DNA of 64,000 nucleotides. Source: Plumapathes pennacea. Lineage: Eukaryota; Cnidaria; Anthozoa; Antipatharia; Myriopathidae. Under the pieces are notes generated by a model that was given only the letters and a program-made list of their open reading frames with translations, ran no database searches and had not been told where the DNA came from. The stretch is taken from the NCBI GenBank assembly GCA_964036295.1, contig OZ038464.1, forward strand, positions 18,584,443-18,648,442, in the 5' to 3' direction. This document shows positions 9,301 through 22,742 of the stretch, one piece after another; the stretch's first letter is position 1; each line of letters opens with the position of its first letter. A program made the position numbers and the translations under genes.

Positions 9301-12300
9301 TGTTTGATGAAAGCAGAAGCTTGCAGACTGAAAAAGGTCATTACTTTGGACCAGAAGGACAAGTGCCGTAAGTCCCCTTGGTGCTCTATTTGTAGTTGAA
9401 CCAAACCCCTGTCACGTTGCGCCGTGTTCAGTGTGAATATTGACCCTAACTGTGTGCATTTTGCAGTTGAATCAAACCCCTGTGGCGCTGCGCCGTATTC
9501 AGTGTGAATATTAACCCTGACTGTGTCTATTTTGCAGTTGAATCAAACCCCTGTGACGCTGCGGCGTGTTCAGTGTGAATATTGACCCTGACTGTGTCTA
9601 TTTTGCAGTTGGATCAAACCCCTGTGACGCTGCGGCGTGCAGTCATCCTGAACAGCAGTGTTTCGTGGATTCTCGTGGAGCTGCGTCTTGTGTTTGTCCT
9701 CCTATGCCTTGTACCAGAGAACTTGTGCCCGTATGCGGCTCGGACGGTGAAACCTACTCCAACGCATGCGAGATGAAGAGGCGCAGCTGTGAAACCGGCA
9801 AAGAGATCAAAGTCGCCAGTCAGGGCGTGTGCCCCACAGTTGACGACAGTAAGTTTCTGGTGGACCCGTGTGTCGGTTGCTGGTTGTGTTAGTTTCTGGT
9901 CACTTGTCTCATATAAACCTTGTGTAGGCACACTGCTGTCTTCTTCCAGTCTGTCTGTTTCTCGCTGTGTTAGTTTCTGGTCACTTGTCTCATATAAACC
10001 TTGTGTAGGCACACTGTTGTCTTTTTCCAGTCTGTCTGTTGCTGGTTGTGTTAGTTTCTGGTCACTTGTCTCATATAAACCTTGTGTAGGCACACTGGCG
10101 TCTTTTTCCAGTCGGTCGGTTTCTGGTTGTGTTAGTTTCTGCTCACTTGTCTAATATAAACCTTGTGTAGGCACACTGGCGTCTTTTTCCAGTCGGTCGG
10201 TTTCTGGTTGTGTTAGTTTCTGCTCACTTGTCTAATATAAACCTTGTGTAGGCACACTGGTGTCTTTCTTCCAGTCTGTCTGTTGCTCGTTGTGTTAGTT
10301 TCTCCTCACTTGTCTCGTATGTCTCATATAAACCTTGTGTAGGCACACCGGTGGACCCTTGTGGAGAATCGCCTTGCACTCATCCGTTGCACACGTGTGA
10401 AGTGATGGAGAGGAAAGCGAGATGCGTGTGTCCACTCACCGTGACCGCCAACTATGATCCGGTGTGTGGCTCCGACGGCAAGACCTACGTGAACGAGAGG
10501 TCCCTTGAAGTGATCAGTTGCCTGTCTAATAAACTTGTCACTTCTATGCAGAAAGGAGAATGCCCAGGTAATAAGGACATACCAACCTGGCACCGCGGAA
10601 ACACGGAATTTAGGAAAATGTGTTCAAGTCATGTAAAACCTGTGGGCGTTTCAGATTTTTATCCAAACTAGTTTTGAGCCGATGGTTGATGGATAAGAAA
10701 TTTGGCATTATGTTTCATAATGTTTGTACAGTACAGTCAACTGCCTCTAAGACGGACACCTTCGGTACCAGTATTACTGTCCGTTTTACAGAGGTGTCCG
10801 TCTTAAAGAGAGTTCAGTTAGAGTGAATGACTGAAAAAACGGCAGTGTCCGCCTTAAAGGGGTGTCCGTTAAGAGGGAGTTGGCTGTAGCTGTCCGTTTT
10901 TTTTTTGAGATCATGGAAAAGTCCATATTTCTGTGTGGACCCCGTCAGTCATATCTTCCTTGTTTCAACAGCCAATGCAGTTTCTCGTTTCTTTTCACAG
11001 AACTGGTGGATCCGTGCGACATCTCTCTGTGTAGTCACCCTAAACACAAGTGTCACGTGGTCCAGGGCGTGGCAACGTGTGTGTGTCAGGAAGCGTGCCC
11101 TCTCTCGCTTGATTACGTGTGTGCATCGGACGGGAACACTTACCCTAACCAGTGTGCAATGGAGGTTGAGGGCTGCAAGACCAACCAACGACTGAAAGTG
11201 GAAAAGCGCGGGAAATGTGACGAGTGCCCTGTGTTTCAGCCAATGCCCGTGTGCGCGTCGGTACAGGAAGACTGCTCCACTGACGATGACTGCTCGTCAG
11301 AACAGAAGTGTTGTTTGTATACCGACTGTACTAAGGTGTGCTTCAACTCAACTCGTGCAGGTGAGTGGGAATGTCTTGTTTGCCCCTTTCCGTGTCATCG
11401 GAGTGCAGCTAATCTGGTTACTGAGAAATGAGATCTTTTCTTCCGTGTAAAAAAAAAAAAAGGATTTTTCTGTCCTCCAGAAATTAAGTCTGTAATTAAA
11501 GAGTGTTAACCTTTCATTCCTGGGAATGATCAACTTCAAGTTTCTTTTTTTCAGTCTCCCACCAGAGATATATAATAAAGTATGAAAAATTTGGCATTTG
11601 ATACCTTGCTCCAACGACAGTTGATTAAAACATAAACTCTCTTTTCATCACTCAACACCTTTTTTGTTGTATGGTTGGGAGAATTTTTATTTTGAGCTTG
11701 GGAGTTAAAGGGTTAACCTTTTCATTCCTGGGAGTGATCAACTTCACTTCTTTCCCTCTCGTCCGCCGTTTTACGCATAAATAGCTCACTAATTTTTGCA
11801 ATATATCTGGTAGGACAGCCTGCGTTTTACACGGAACGGTTTTCGTTTGAAAACGATACGCTTTAACCGTCCGTCTACACGAGAACGATTGAATTCAGCG
11901 AAGAAAACGCATCGATCTGAAAACGCAGCACAAAAGTGGAGCGTTTTCAAAACGCTTCGGTTTCTGTTCTGGTGTAAACATCAAAACCGAGAGGTGAAGA
12001 CTTATCGGCGTGTAAACGCAACCTGATGTTTCCTCTGAAATCCAACAGTTGTGATACCTCCCAGCAAGCCAGGAATCTGCCCTATTCCGTCCAAGGGACC
12101 GGGCGATATCTGCGATAGACGAAGCGATATGTGTGGAGACGACTTTGACTGCACTGGGAAGAAGAAATGTTGCACAAATGGCTGTCAGAAGGAATGCTTG
12201 GAGCCAGACGCTGACCGTAAGTACTGTGGTATTAATTGCATTCTCCTGACCATTTAGCGAGAATTGATAGTTTAATCAGCTGTGAACTGAGCAAGATATG

Positions 12301-15300
12301 AAATGCCAAGACTTGATCACTCTTGGGAGTGAATGGTTTAAGTAAACTAAAATTAAGTGTTGCTACCTTTTCTGTTTGGTCATTTCATTTCACATTACAC
12401 TTATTTGATCGACAGCTTTGTCAGACGAAGGCTGATTGAACAGTTCTTTCTGCAGTACTCGCACATTTACTTCTCAAATCGTTGCGATAACTTGAGCAGT
12501 TGCAAGCAGTTTTTTTTTCCTGGCTATCTTTGCAACTGCTTAAGTTGCTATCGTATCATTAGTAACTGTTAGTTGTTAACTTTTCAGTTTGGTCGACGGA
12601 GAAGCCGCGTTTGAATCCCTGTGCGATCACTCTGTGTGAGTTTCCGTATCGTTGTGAGGTAGAGGAAGGCGTGGCTGTTTGTAACTGCCCCAAGTTTTGC
12701 ACGCGAGAGTACGTCCCCGTGTGTGGATCAGACGGAAAGACGTACAGCAACGAGTGTGAGCTGCAAGTGAAGTCTTGCACCTCAGAACAAAACATCACCG
12801 TAGTGAAGGAAGGACCCTGCGAAGGTACGAACTGATGTGGATTTTTGAAGTGGAAAGTAGGATACTACTATTCTGCAGTTAGAACTGTAAATGGGATTAA
12901 TTGTGTATAGGCCGCACCTGCTTTACCAAAATCTTGGCACAAACTCGGCGTGCGGTTTATCCGCGAGACTATACAGAACTGAGACCCTAAATTTGCATAA
13001 AACATTTTTTGACACTGGTTTAACATATGATAGAACGAAATCTGAATGAGCTTTCGTGTGATAGCCCCCAAAAGAGCCTTTTTTTCCGATCTGCGACTCT
13101 CAGACATTCTTGAATATTTGTATACGTGTATTCTCAGATATTCTTGAGTATTTTATACAACCAATAGTCGCTTTACTAGAAGAACTGATTTTAGGAGGCA
13201 TGGAACTTCCATTCCTCCGCAAAACTCGGGGTGCGGCTTATGCCCGAGTGCGGTTTACGACTGGAACTTCGGGACTCTTCGTGACGTCTTCGGGCGCCTT
13301 CGAACAAACATCCCACTCCAGAGAGAGGGGCAGACAGGAGGTATCACGGTTTATCCAACTTTTATACCGCAACTTCCTTGCGCAGCATTCCTTACCTAAT
13401 GGTGTACCAGTTTTTTTTTTTCCTTAATTAATAAATTGATTGATTGGTTAATCATTTGATTGAGTGATTGTTTTACCCTTGTTCTTGCTTTTCCAGACGC
13501 TAAGCAGGACCAGTGTCCGTTGTTCAACCCAACTCCTTCGTGTGCGTTCCCCACGATTAAGTGCAATTCTAGCGATGAGTGTCCTCCGAATGAGAAGTGC
13601 TGTCTTGACGACCAATGCGTGACGAGATGCGTGGCTGCGTTGGTTCTACCAACTCCAGGTGGGTAAAACAGGAACAGTAAAAATGATCAAACAGACATGG
13701 CCTCACGCACACGAAAATGGAAGTTGGAAAGAGGAGGTTAGAGAGAAATTCATGTTATTTATTTCTCCCTGCCATTGAAACGGTTTTCGTATTCACGTAA
13801 TTTATCTCTACCAACAAGTTTTTGCGTAATAGATTATGCTTGAGTGACGTCACAATATTAGCATGTTCGAAATATTAATCTTTATAGTTCATACGCACGA
13901 CATTGAAACCAAGAAATATTAAACGGGACACTATTGGCGTGATGTACAATCGATTTTCAGGATAACTGATTTGAGGGTTTTATGGGCACTTTAAAGGGGC
14001 TGTGGTTCTTATTGAACTGAAAGTATGTATATATTTTTACCAAAGCGGAAGGCTGCCCTGTCCTCAAACAAACGCCCATTTGTGGATCCATCGTGAGTTA
14101 TTGTGGTGAAGATGACACGTGTCCTAGAGGCCTGGAATGTTGTGTGGATAACTCGTGCATGAAGAAATGTGTGCCATCAAGGACCCCACGGGGACCCCCA
14201 GGTGAGATTCAAAGCAACTTGCAGCACATACATTGGAGGGGTGGGGTGATAGGTTTCTCGTGGGATAATTTGACGTTACTGGTGCAGTCATTCGCAACGG
14301 ACGTTCCAATATTAGTACCCTCGCAGGGCTCGGGGATAGATTTATTTTGCGAGTGTACTAATCATGACACTGTCTCCAAAACCAAAGCAACAGAGAGTGG
14401 CTTACTTGTGTTGCGTGTTTCTTTTCTAGCTTCTAATCTAGACCAGTGTCCGTTGTTCAATCCAACCCCAATGTGTGCGTCCCGCACGCTTAAGTGCAAT
14501 TCTAGTGATGAGTGTCCTCCGAATGCGAAGTGCTGTCTTGACGACCAATGCGTGACGAGATGCGTGGCTGCATTGGTTCTACCAACTCCAGGTGGGTAAC
14601 ACAGGAACACACTGAACAATCCTAACCTTCCGTACACGCACACGCACACGCACACGCACGCACAACGCACGCACGGACAAGTCAACTACAAGCGCTGCAG
14701 CTCCATCATTCTGCTGAAGCAGGAGAGTAGATAAAAGTGAGCTAAACATGTCCCAAAAGGTGGGGGGGAAACTTGAAACTGAAACATGCTAAATTGAGAC
14801 AGTAGACCCAATACATATTTTGACGTCATTTGACTTGATGTGCGCAGTAAACGCTTATTATTTCACGATTGCCGTTTTTGATGTCTCTGATCCCTACAAT
14901 GGTTTAATGGCGGCTGAAATTATCCTTGATGACTGCAGATTTCTCTTGCTTTTTCTGTTGTTGTTGTTGGTGGTGGTGGTGGTGCACCATGCTCTTAAGA
15001 CTAGCAATGTTTAGTTTTTGGGTCAATCCGTGGAGATTCAAAAATATACAAAGACACCGCATGCAACATGGCGTTACAAAAAAACCAAGACAAATATAGC
15101 GATAAAAGAACCGGTGCACATACGAACACCATTAAGCAGACCCTCTCACCGTAGATGCTTTGCGCGCCCAGTGACTGCCGGCGGCCATTTTCGTGCGATG
15201 ATTCTCATGTTTTTCTACGTTTTATCGCGAAATAAATCAGCACAAACTCAAAAAGGGTATTGGATACGGCAAGAAGTGTCAGTCGGATCAATCAGTCATA

Positions 15301-17390
15301 ACGTGGGCGCCTCAGGAAAGTCGAGGTCTGGATGTAAATATAAACATGGGCGCGCAAAGCATCTACGGTGAGAGAGTCTCTTTAAGCTAGTATATAATCG
15401 TTGAAGATGTTGAAGATGTGGATCTTAAATTGTTTTGATAAACTGCAAATAATAATAACAATAAAATAATTTCCACTACAGAATCAGGCTGTCCTGTGCA
15501 CAGACCAGCACCCGTGTGTGGATCCCTCACTAGCACTTGTGGTGAAGATGACACATGTCCCAATGGTCTAAAATGTTGTATGGATAAGTGGTGCACGATG
15601 AAATGTATGCCACCAAGTTCTCCAGTCGGAGCTCCGGGTAAGGAACAAGAGAACATTAACCCTTTCACTCCTGAACTCAGATTACAAATTCTCCTAACTA
15701 TTCAAGAAGAAAATGTATGAGTGAGAGTTGATAGGCCAATGAGCTTTCGTCTGAATGAACTATCAAGTGTTACATTCTCCATACTCTACCATATATCTCT
15801 GGTGAGAGACTGAAGGAGAAAATTGAAGTTGATCACTCTCGGTAGCTTCGTACAGGGTTCGTACGGGTCATGGAAAACCTAGAATGTCATGGAATTTTTG
15901 AATTTCATTTTCCAGACCTGGAAAGTTATGGAATTTAAGTGTGGGTCATGGGAAGTCATGGAAAGTGACGTTCATTGTAAGAAATAAATGTGAATGAAAA
16001 AGGCGAAAATGAGTCGGGAAACGGACAGTTTTTCCTAATTTTCCAAAACAACTGGTCAACTTTAAGTCATGGAAAACTTTAAAAGGTCATGGAAAGTCAT
16101 GGAATTTCAAAAGCCTAAAAGAGTACAAACCCTGTTCGTAGTAAGGTGTACAGGGAGGCCAGTGCTCTTTTTATATATCTCTTTTACACTGATTAACGTG
16201 CATTTAGTTTTACACGTTTTTGGTGGTGTGGTCTTAATATTGTCTGAAAATGTTGCTTTAGTTCCCCATATCGTTGCTCAAACAATAATATAAGCGAAAG
16301 CTTAGTTATAAGGTCCTCACTTTGAACTAAAGGTTGGTCCGCATGCCAACACAGAAACGAAAGCCCTCAGTGAGTACATTCCAATGGCAGTGTTCACTTC
16401 TAACTCCTGAACTGTCATATGAAACGTAAAGGTGTGGCAACTTAAACGAAAGCTCTCAATTACGAGTACATTCTACGTACTAGCAGTGTTCACTTCCAAC
16501 TGCCAAAGGGAACCTAAGGTGTGACCACTCAATTGAAAGTTCTCAGTGAGCAAGTTCTAATAACTGCGTTCATTTATTTCATTGTCGAGCGCAGTGAAGT
16601 GAGTAAAGCAGAAAGAACAGCCCTAATTAGAGCCATTGTCGCATGACTGTCGAAAGTAATCGTGTGATTGCTTCGGTTTTGCGTTTTCTACGCTTTCCGA
16701 TTGGTTCTAACAAGTTTAGCAACATTCTTGGCCAATCAAGAGCAAAAGCAAAACATGGTTGCGATATTCTCACGTAAGAAAGCAAGTGGCGATGGCGTGT
16801 TCTCGCACTGCTGATTGGATAGTAAAACCAATCGCAATTACTTGGTCTTGGTTTTGGTTTTGGTCGTACTTCTAATTGGTCTGATGTGTTTTTGCTCACC
16901 TCATTGATTGGCTCTGTGATAGCTTTGGTTTTGGTTTTCGACAATCATTTTAAAAGCGCTCTATGTTGCGACATTGCCTGACGTTAACCTGTTGTTGCAC
17001 AGGAGGGAGCAACGCTTGTGCATCTCACCGCTGCGACCGTCCGTTTGCTCGATGCACCGTGCAGGAAGGCCACGCAAAGTGCACTTGTCCTCTAATCTGC
17101 ACTTTAGATTATAATCCCGTCTGTGGTTCGGATGGAAATGAATACCCAAATGAGTGCAGACTGAGAGCGAGTGCCTGCACCAACAACAAAAACATTAGTG
17201 TGGTTGACTTCAGCTATTGTGCAAAGAAAGCAGGTAAGTTTTGCATAGTCTTATTCTCTTCAAAGGATAGTGGAATAGTTTATGTTCCCACGGTCAGGGA
17301 AAACGTTTTCTTTCTTTTCTTAAGGTCAGGGAAAAGTCAAGTAAGAGAATTGTAACTTTCTGCAAGCAAAAAGTCAGGGATTTATTTAAT

Positions 17391-17421
<31 letters not shown>

Positions 17422-20400
17422 ACGTTACTACTGGTTTTGATGACTTTTGTCTTGTGCATATTCTATCAAAAGCACATCCATTAATTGCTGAGGAAGCTGA
17501 GAAAAAGACGTGAAACATAGTGAATTGCACTGCGTTCGAAATCCCAAGCACAGTGTAAAGAAATAGATGAGGTACTTAAACGCTGATGTAGAGGTTTTGT
17601 TTCTTTTCCAGTTGTTAAACTGCACAGTTGTCCGTTATTCAACCCAACTCCAATTTGTGGTTCTGTGGTGGTGAAGTGCAACTCTAGTGACGAATGCTCT
17701 CCGAATGAGAAGTGTTGTCTCGACGACGGGTGTGTCAAGAGATGTGTAGCTGGATTGATACTGCCACCTCAAGGTGGGTAAAGCGGGAATATTTAGTGCT
17801 TGAAGAACAATGCACTTTCATACAGAATGAATGAATGAATGTTTATTATTTATACACGAAAAAATTCTAACAACCATAGTTGATTTACATAGAAGCCGTG
17901 TTAAAGAATATACTACAAGGAAGTTTAAATTTAATGATAAAATCCCTCCCACCCTTTAGGCATCCAAAAGGTTGATGGCCTTAAGTTTGCTTCTAAATGA
18001 TTTTAGGGATGTGGCCTTGTGTAAGCCAATAGGAAGCTTGTTCCACGTTGTGGCCCCATTGTAACTAAAGCTTTTTTTCATAAATTCTGTGTTTGGGCGT
18101 GGCAAATATACCTTAGTGGATGAGCCTCTAAGATTATACGAATTGGTTTCTGCAACAGTTTTAAACAGAGCGGTAAGACAACTTGGTGCACTAGAGTTCC
18201 TTACTTTGTACATCATCACAGCCTTTTGTTTTGCTCTTCTTTCGTTAAGCTTTTCCCAGCCCAACTGGTCCAGCAAAGATTTAGAGCGTGTATTATAGTC
18301 AGCACGAAGAATGAGTCTTGCGGCTCTGTTCTGTAATTTTTGCAACTTTTCACTAGCTGTTACCCCTATAGTATCCCAGACCTCACAGCAATAATCCAAG
18401 TGAGATTGAATGAGAGAATTATAAATGTCTATTAGGGTACTTTGGGGTACAAATGGCCTACACCTCCTTATTGCACCAAGACCAGAAGCAATTTTTTTGG
18501 TGATATGTTCCAGATGCTTGTTCCATGAGAGGTGTTCATCTAGAACAATACCAATTGATTTGGTTTGTTCAACACGCCTTATTGGCATGACACCGATTTT
18601 GATTTCTGGTTTATCAACAATTGCTGCCAATCTTTGTCGTGAACCAATAAGCATGTATTCGGTCTTGGCTACATTTAGGTGCAACTTGTTTGCTAGTAGC
18701 CATTTGCTTATATTGTTTAATTCACTGTTGGCTTTTTCTTCAATATCCGAGATATCATGGCCACTTATTGTGATATGTGTATCATCAGCAAATAAGCTTG
18801 GCATTGCACTTTCAAGACAGTTTGGCAAGTCATTAATATAGACAAGAAACAGAAGTGGGCCCAAGATTGAACCTTGAGGGACACCACAAGTTATCAATTT
18901 CTTACTCGACTGTGAATTATCTACTAGGCAACTTTGTTTTCTTTCTGACAAGTACGATCTTAAGAGCAAATTGTTTCTTATCCCGTAAATCTCAAGTTTT
19001 TCAAGCAAGATACCGTGGTTAACGGTATCAAATGCTTTTTTGAGATCTAGGAAAACTGCAATATTAAATAGACCTTGGTCCATATTTATGAGCCAGGTGT
19101 TTGTGGAGTTTAACATTGCAGTGACAGTCGAGTGCATTTTTCTGAAGCCAAACTGATTCTCTGATAATATGTTATTTAGCGTTAAATAGTCATAAAGCTG
19201 ATAGTACAGAATTCTTTCGAATACTTTACTAATAACGGGGAGTACAGAAATAGGCCTGTAGTTGTCAACAGAATTTCGCGGCCCACTCTTATGTAAAGGG
19301 CTCACTCGGGCATTTTTCCAGTCTGATGGAAATTGACCACAAGATATAATTTTATTAAATAGGTTCGTCACAGACTGGGAGATTACTGGCGCAGCATATT
19401 TTAGAAGTCTGGCAGATATACCGTCCAGACCAGTGGCCTTAGAAGTACATAGGGTATCAATAAGTTTAAAAACTTTTCGGCTGCTAGTCGGTTTAAATTC
19501 AAAAACGTAAGAAACAGGTCTAACAAAGTCTTTAAAGCTATTAGAATCAGTATTTCCGGACGCAAGCTTTGGTCCAATGCTTACAAAGTGATTATTAAAA
19601 GTCTCGGCAATTTCAACTGAAGATGTTACGCTTTTATTGCCAATCTTGAGTTCGGATATTGTTTGACTGCATTTTTGTTTACCGATTAGCTGGTTAATTG
19701 TTTTCCATGTACGTTTTGGGTCACCCATTTGCTTATTTATCTCACTGTTATAATAAGCACGTTTGGCGCTCCTGATCTCAATGGTCGCCTTATTACGAAG
19801 TGCTTTGTATGCTGTCCAGGAGTCTGGGTGTTTTGTGATTACAAAATGTCGTTTCATTTTGTCACGTTTGTGTATAATAGTTCTAATTTCTTTTGTTATC
19901 CAAGGCAAATTGTTACTTCTAACTCGCTTGGATTTCAATGGAGCATGAATATCTACAATGCTTGTAAACATGTTTTTCCAAGCTAACCACATCTCATTTG
20001 TGTCTTCGAGTTGATCAAGATCCGACCATGGTTGATTTTCAAGATCACTGCAAAATTCAGTAACATTGAGTGATCTCAAATTTCTCGCCTTAATAACTTT
20101 AACTGTCTTGCTTTTAATTCTGTTAAGTTTGCGTACCGCAAACACAAGGCTGTGGTCACTTATACCTAAGTGCTGCACCCCTGACGCAATTATTTTGTCC
20201 GGTTCATTTGTAATGATGACATCCAACAACGAGGATGTTTTGTCAGTGACTCTCGTTGGTTGTTTAATAAGTTGGGTTAGCTGGTATAAATCGCAAAGAG
20301 ATATTAGGTCAACTGTGTTCTGATCATGTGGGTTTGCAATGTAATTACAGTTCAGATCTCCTAGCAGATGCAATTCTTTTTCTTCGCTATCTACACGTTC

Positions 20401-22694
20401 TATTAAGTGCTCAATTTTAGATAGGTATTCCTGTGGAGAGCTAGGGGGTCTATAAATATTTGCCACAATAAAGGGTTTAGTATATGGTTTGATTACTTCA
20501 ACGCACACTCCTTCAAGTCCATCCATTACCAAATCCTTTCTGTGAATGTAATTAATGGTGTTTTTTAAGTAAATGCCCACACCCCCACCTGTTCTAGCAC
20601 GGTCCTTACGAATCAGTTCAAACCCTTTTATGTGCATTTCCGCGCTTGAAACCGTGGAGTCTAATCGAGTCTCATTTAAAGCAAATAAATCGAAAGGTTG
20701 ATCATGTAATAGTACACGTAGCTCATCAACGTGCTTTGGCAAGCTGACCACATTCAAGAGGGCCATTTTAAAACCCTTTGTCATTAAACTATCTTTAGAT
20801 GATTTATGTTCAGTTTCCTTTCCTGCAACATTAAGGCCATCATCCCTTTGTAATCAATTAGAATTAATATACTTATTTAGATTTGTAGCTAGGTATGATA
20901 CTCCTTTCCCATTTAAATGCAGCCCTTTGGAATTCAGGCAACTACTATCGATGTTACCATGGGAAATAAGTTCCCAGTTGCGAGACTTGCAAAATTTGCG
21001 AATAGCTTTATTTACACTGTTTGCTTTCGAGCAAAGCTGATCGTTGTCCGAGCGAGTAATCAACTCAGAAATAGCTACATTCGATTCTGGTAATTCTTGA
21101 CAGAGAAATTTGATGTTGATTATTTTTGAGAGTGAAGGAGTTAACTCGGCTGCACAAATACACGGCTGTACAAATAGTTGTTTTTGTTGGTCTTGTAGGA
21201 AAAGAGTGTCCTGCAGTAAACCCCATGCTTGTGTGTGGTTCGATAGTTTCCGACTGTAAGGCCATTGACGACTGTCCTCCTGGCCAGCAGTGTTGCCTTG
21301 ACAACACGTGCATCCGGAAATGCGTACCTTCCATCCTTACACTACCGTCAGGTATGCGCTAATTTACTGAATAAAACGTAAACACCACAAGTTACAAAAC
21401 AGAACCTTGCAAGATTATCTTTTCGTAGAAACTGAGAGTTCTTAGAAATTAATACAAATGCTTGCGTTTCTTGGTTTTCCTCAGAAATTTGGAGCTTTTT
21501 TCTAAGAAATTGAGACTTTTGATTGTATATATTTAGATTTGAACCCGTTTTCTCTGCTTAACTATTTTTGCTTTCCCTAAGAAATTTAGAGGGGATTTTT
21601 TTCTGATAAATTGAGACTTCTTGTTGTATATTTAGATCTGAACCCATTTTCTCTGCTCATGACTATTTTTGCTTTCCCTAAGAAATTTGGAGATTCTTTT
21701 CTGATAAACTGAGACTTCTTATTGCAAATATGTAGATTTTAACTCCTTTTCTCTGCTTAACTATTTTTGCTTTCAACAAGATATTAAGAGTTTTTTTGTC
21801 TGATAAATTGTATATTTAGATCTGAACCCGTGTTCGTTAATGAACTATTTTTGCTTTCAATACGAAACTTAGAAATTTTTGTCTGATAAATTGAGACTTG
21901 TTGTTGTACATTTAGTTGTGAACCCGTGTTCGCTGAAGAACTGCGCTGACCCGTATTCCAAGTGTGAAATGATGGACGGTAAACCCACGTGTGTCTGCCC
22001 CACCATCTGTACGCGGGACTTAACTCCTGTCTGCGGAACCAACAGAAAGACGTACGACAACAAATGCTTGATGGAAGTTGACGCTTGTCAGAACGGATAC
22101 ATGATCCGTGTCAAGTACGATGGCATATGCCAAGGTTGGTGAACATTCGGTTTCGCATTACATGAAGTTACAGTCATGGTCATGTTTTGTGCCTCACATT
22201 GTCGTCACAGTCCCCTTCCCTCTCCCCTTTCACTTTTGGAAAGCGTGAAAAGTTCGTTGTCAAGTGCTCAGCATTATGTAGGGAAGGGGAAGACGCTTAA
22301 TAAGTGTAGAATCTGTGTATTGAGAGCTGCATTCAAAATATGTCGCACATGATCTTGACCAGGATTGGAGCAGTGGAAACTGGCGATGTTTGCTCTTAAC
22401 CCTTTCACTCCCAAGAGTGATCAACTTCAATTTTCTCTTTCAATTTCTCACAAGAAATATATCATACAGTAGGGAGAACTTTGCTTTTGATACCTTGCCC
22501 ATATTAAAGCAGATTGAACTATCAATTCTCACTACATTACTCATACATTTTCCTCTTAAAAGGTTGGGAGAATCTGCATTTTGAGCTTAGGAGTGAAAGG
22601 GTTAACCGGGTACTTAAATTAGTCCGTGTGCTGCCAGAGAGGTTGCCGGTCGTGAACAACGGTTTTCGTCGTTCATTCTTCCTAAAACTTTCTT

Positions 22695-22742
<48 letters not shown>

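Larger units (their letters stand above)
17822..21063 (-). mobile_element. Non-LTR retrotransposon (CR1/L2-like), 5'-truncated
   Basis: Inserted in the intron between exons 20 and 21, opposite in strand to the host gene. It contains the end of ORF1, an intact ORF2 with endonuclease and reverse transcriptase, a short 3' region and a terminal ATTC-type tetramer repeat (seen on the plus strand as four GAAT units at 17825-17840). A simple-repeat tail in place of poly(A) is typical of CR1/L2-type elements. The 5' end is cut within ORF1, the usual result of incomplete target-primed reverse transcription. Confidence 0.9.

Noticed and set aside
9614-10154. Forward and reverse frames with a repeated SYKPCVGTL / TQGLYETSDQKL peptide
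   Set aside because: This is the 81-bp intronic satellite translated. The unit is a multiple of three, so any stop-free frame repeats.
14636-14680. CACACG-type simple repeat as a possible CRISPR-like or regulatory array
   Set aside because: It is a short, drifting microsatellite without spacers, in a eukaryotic intron.
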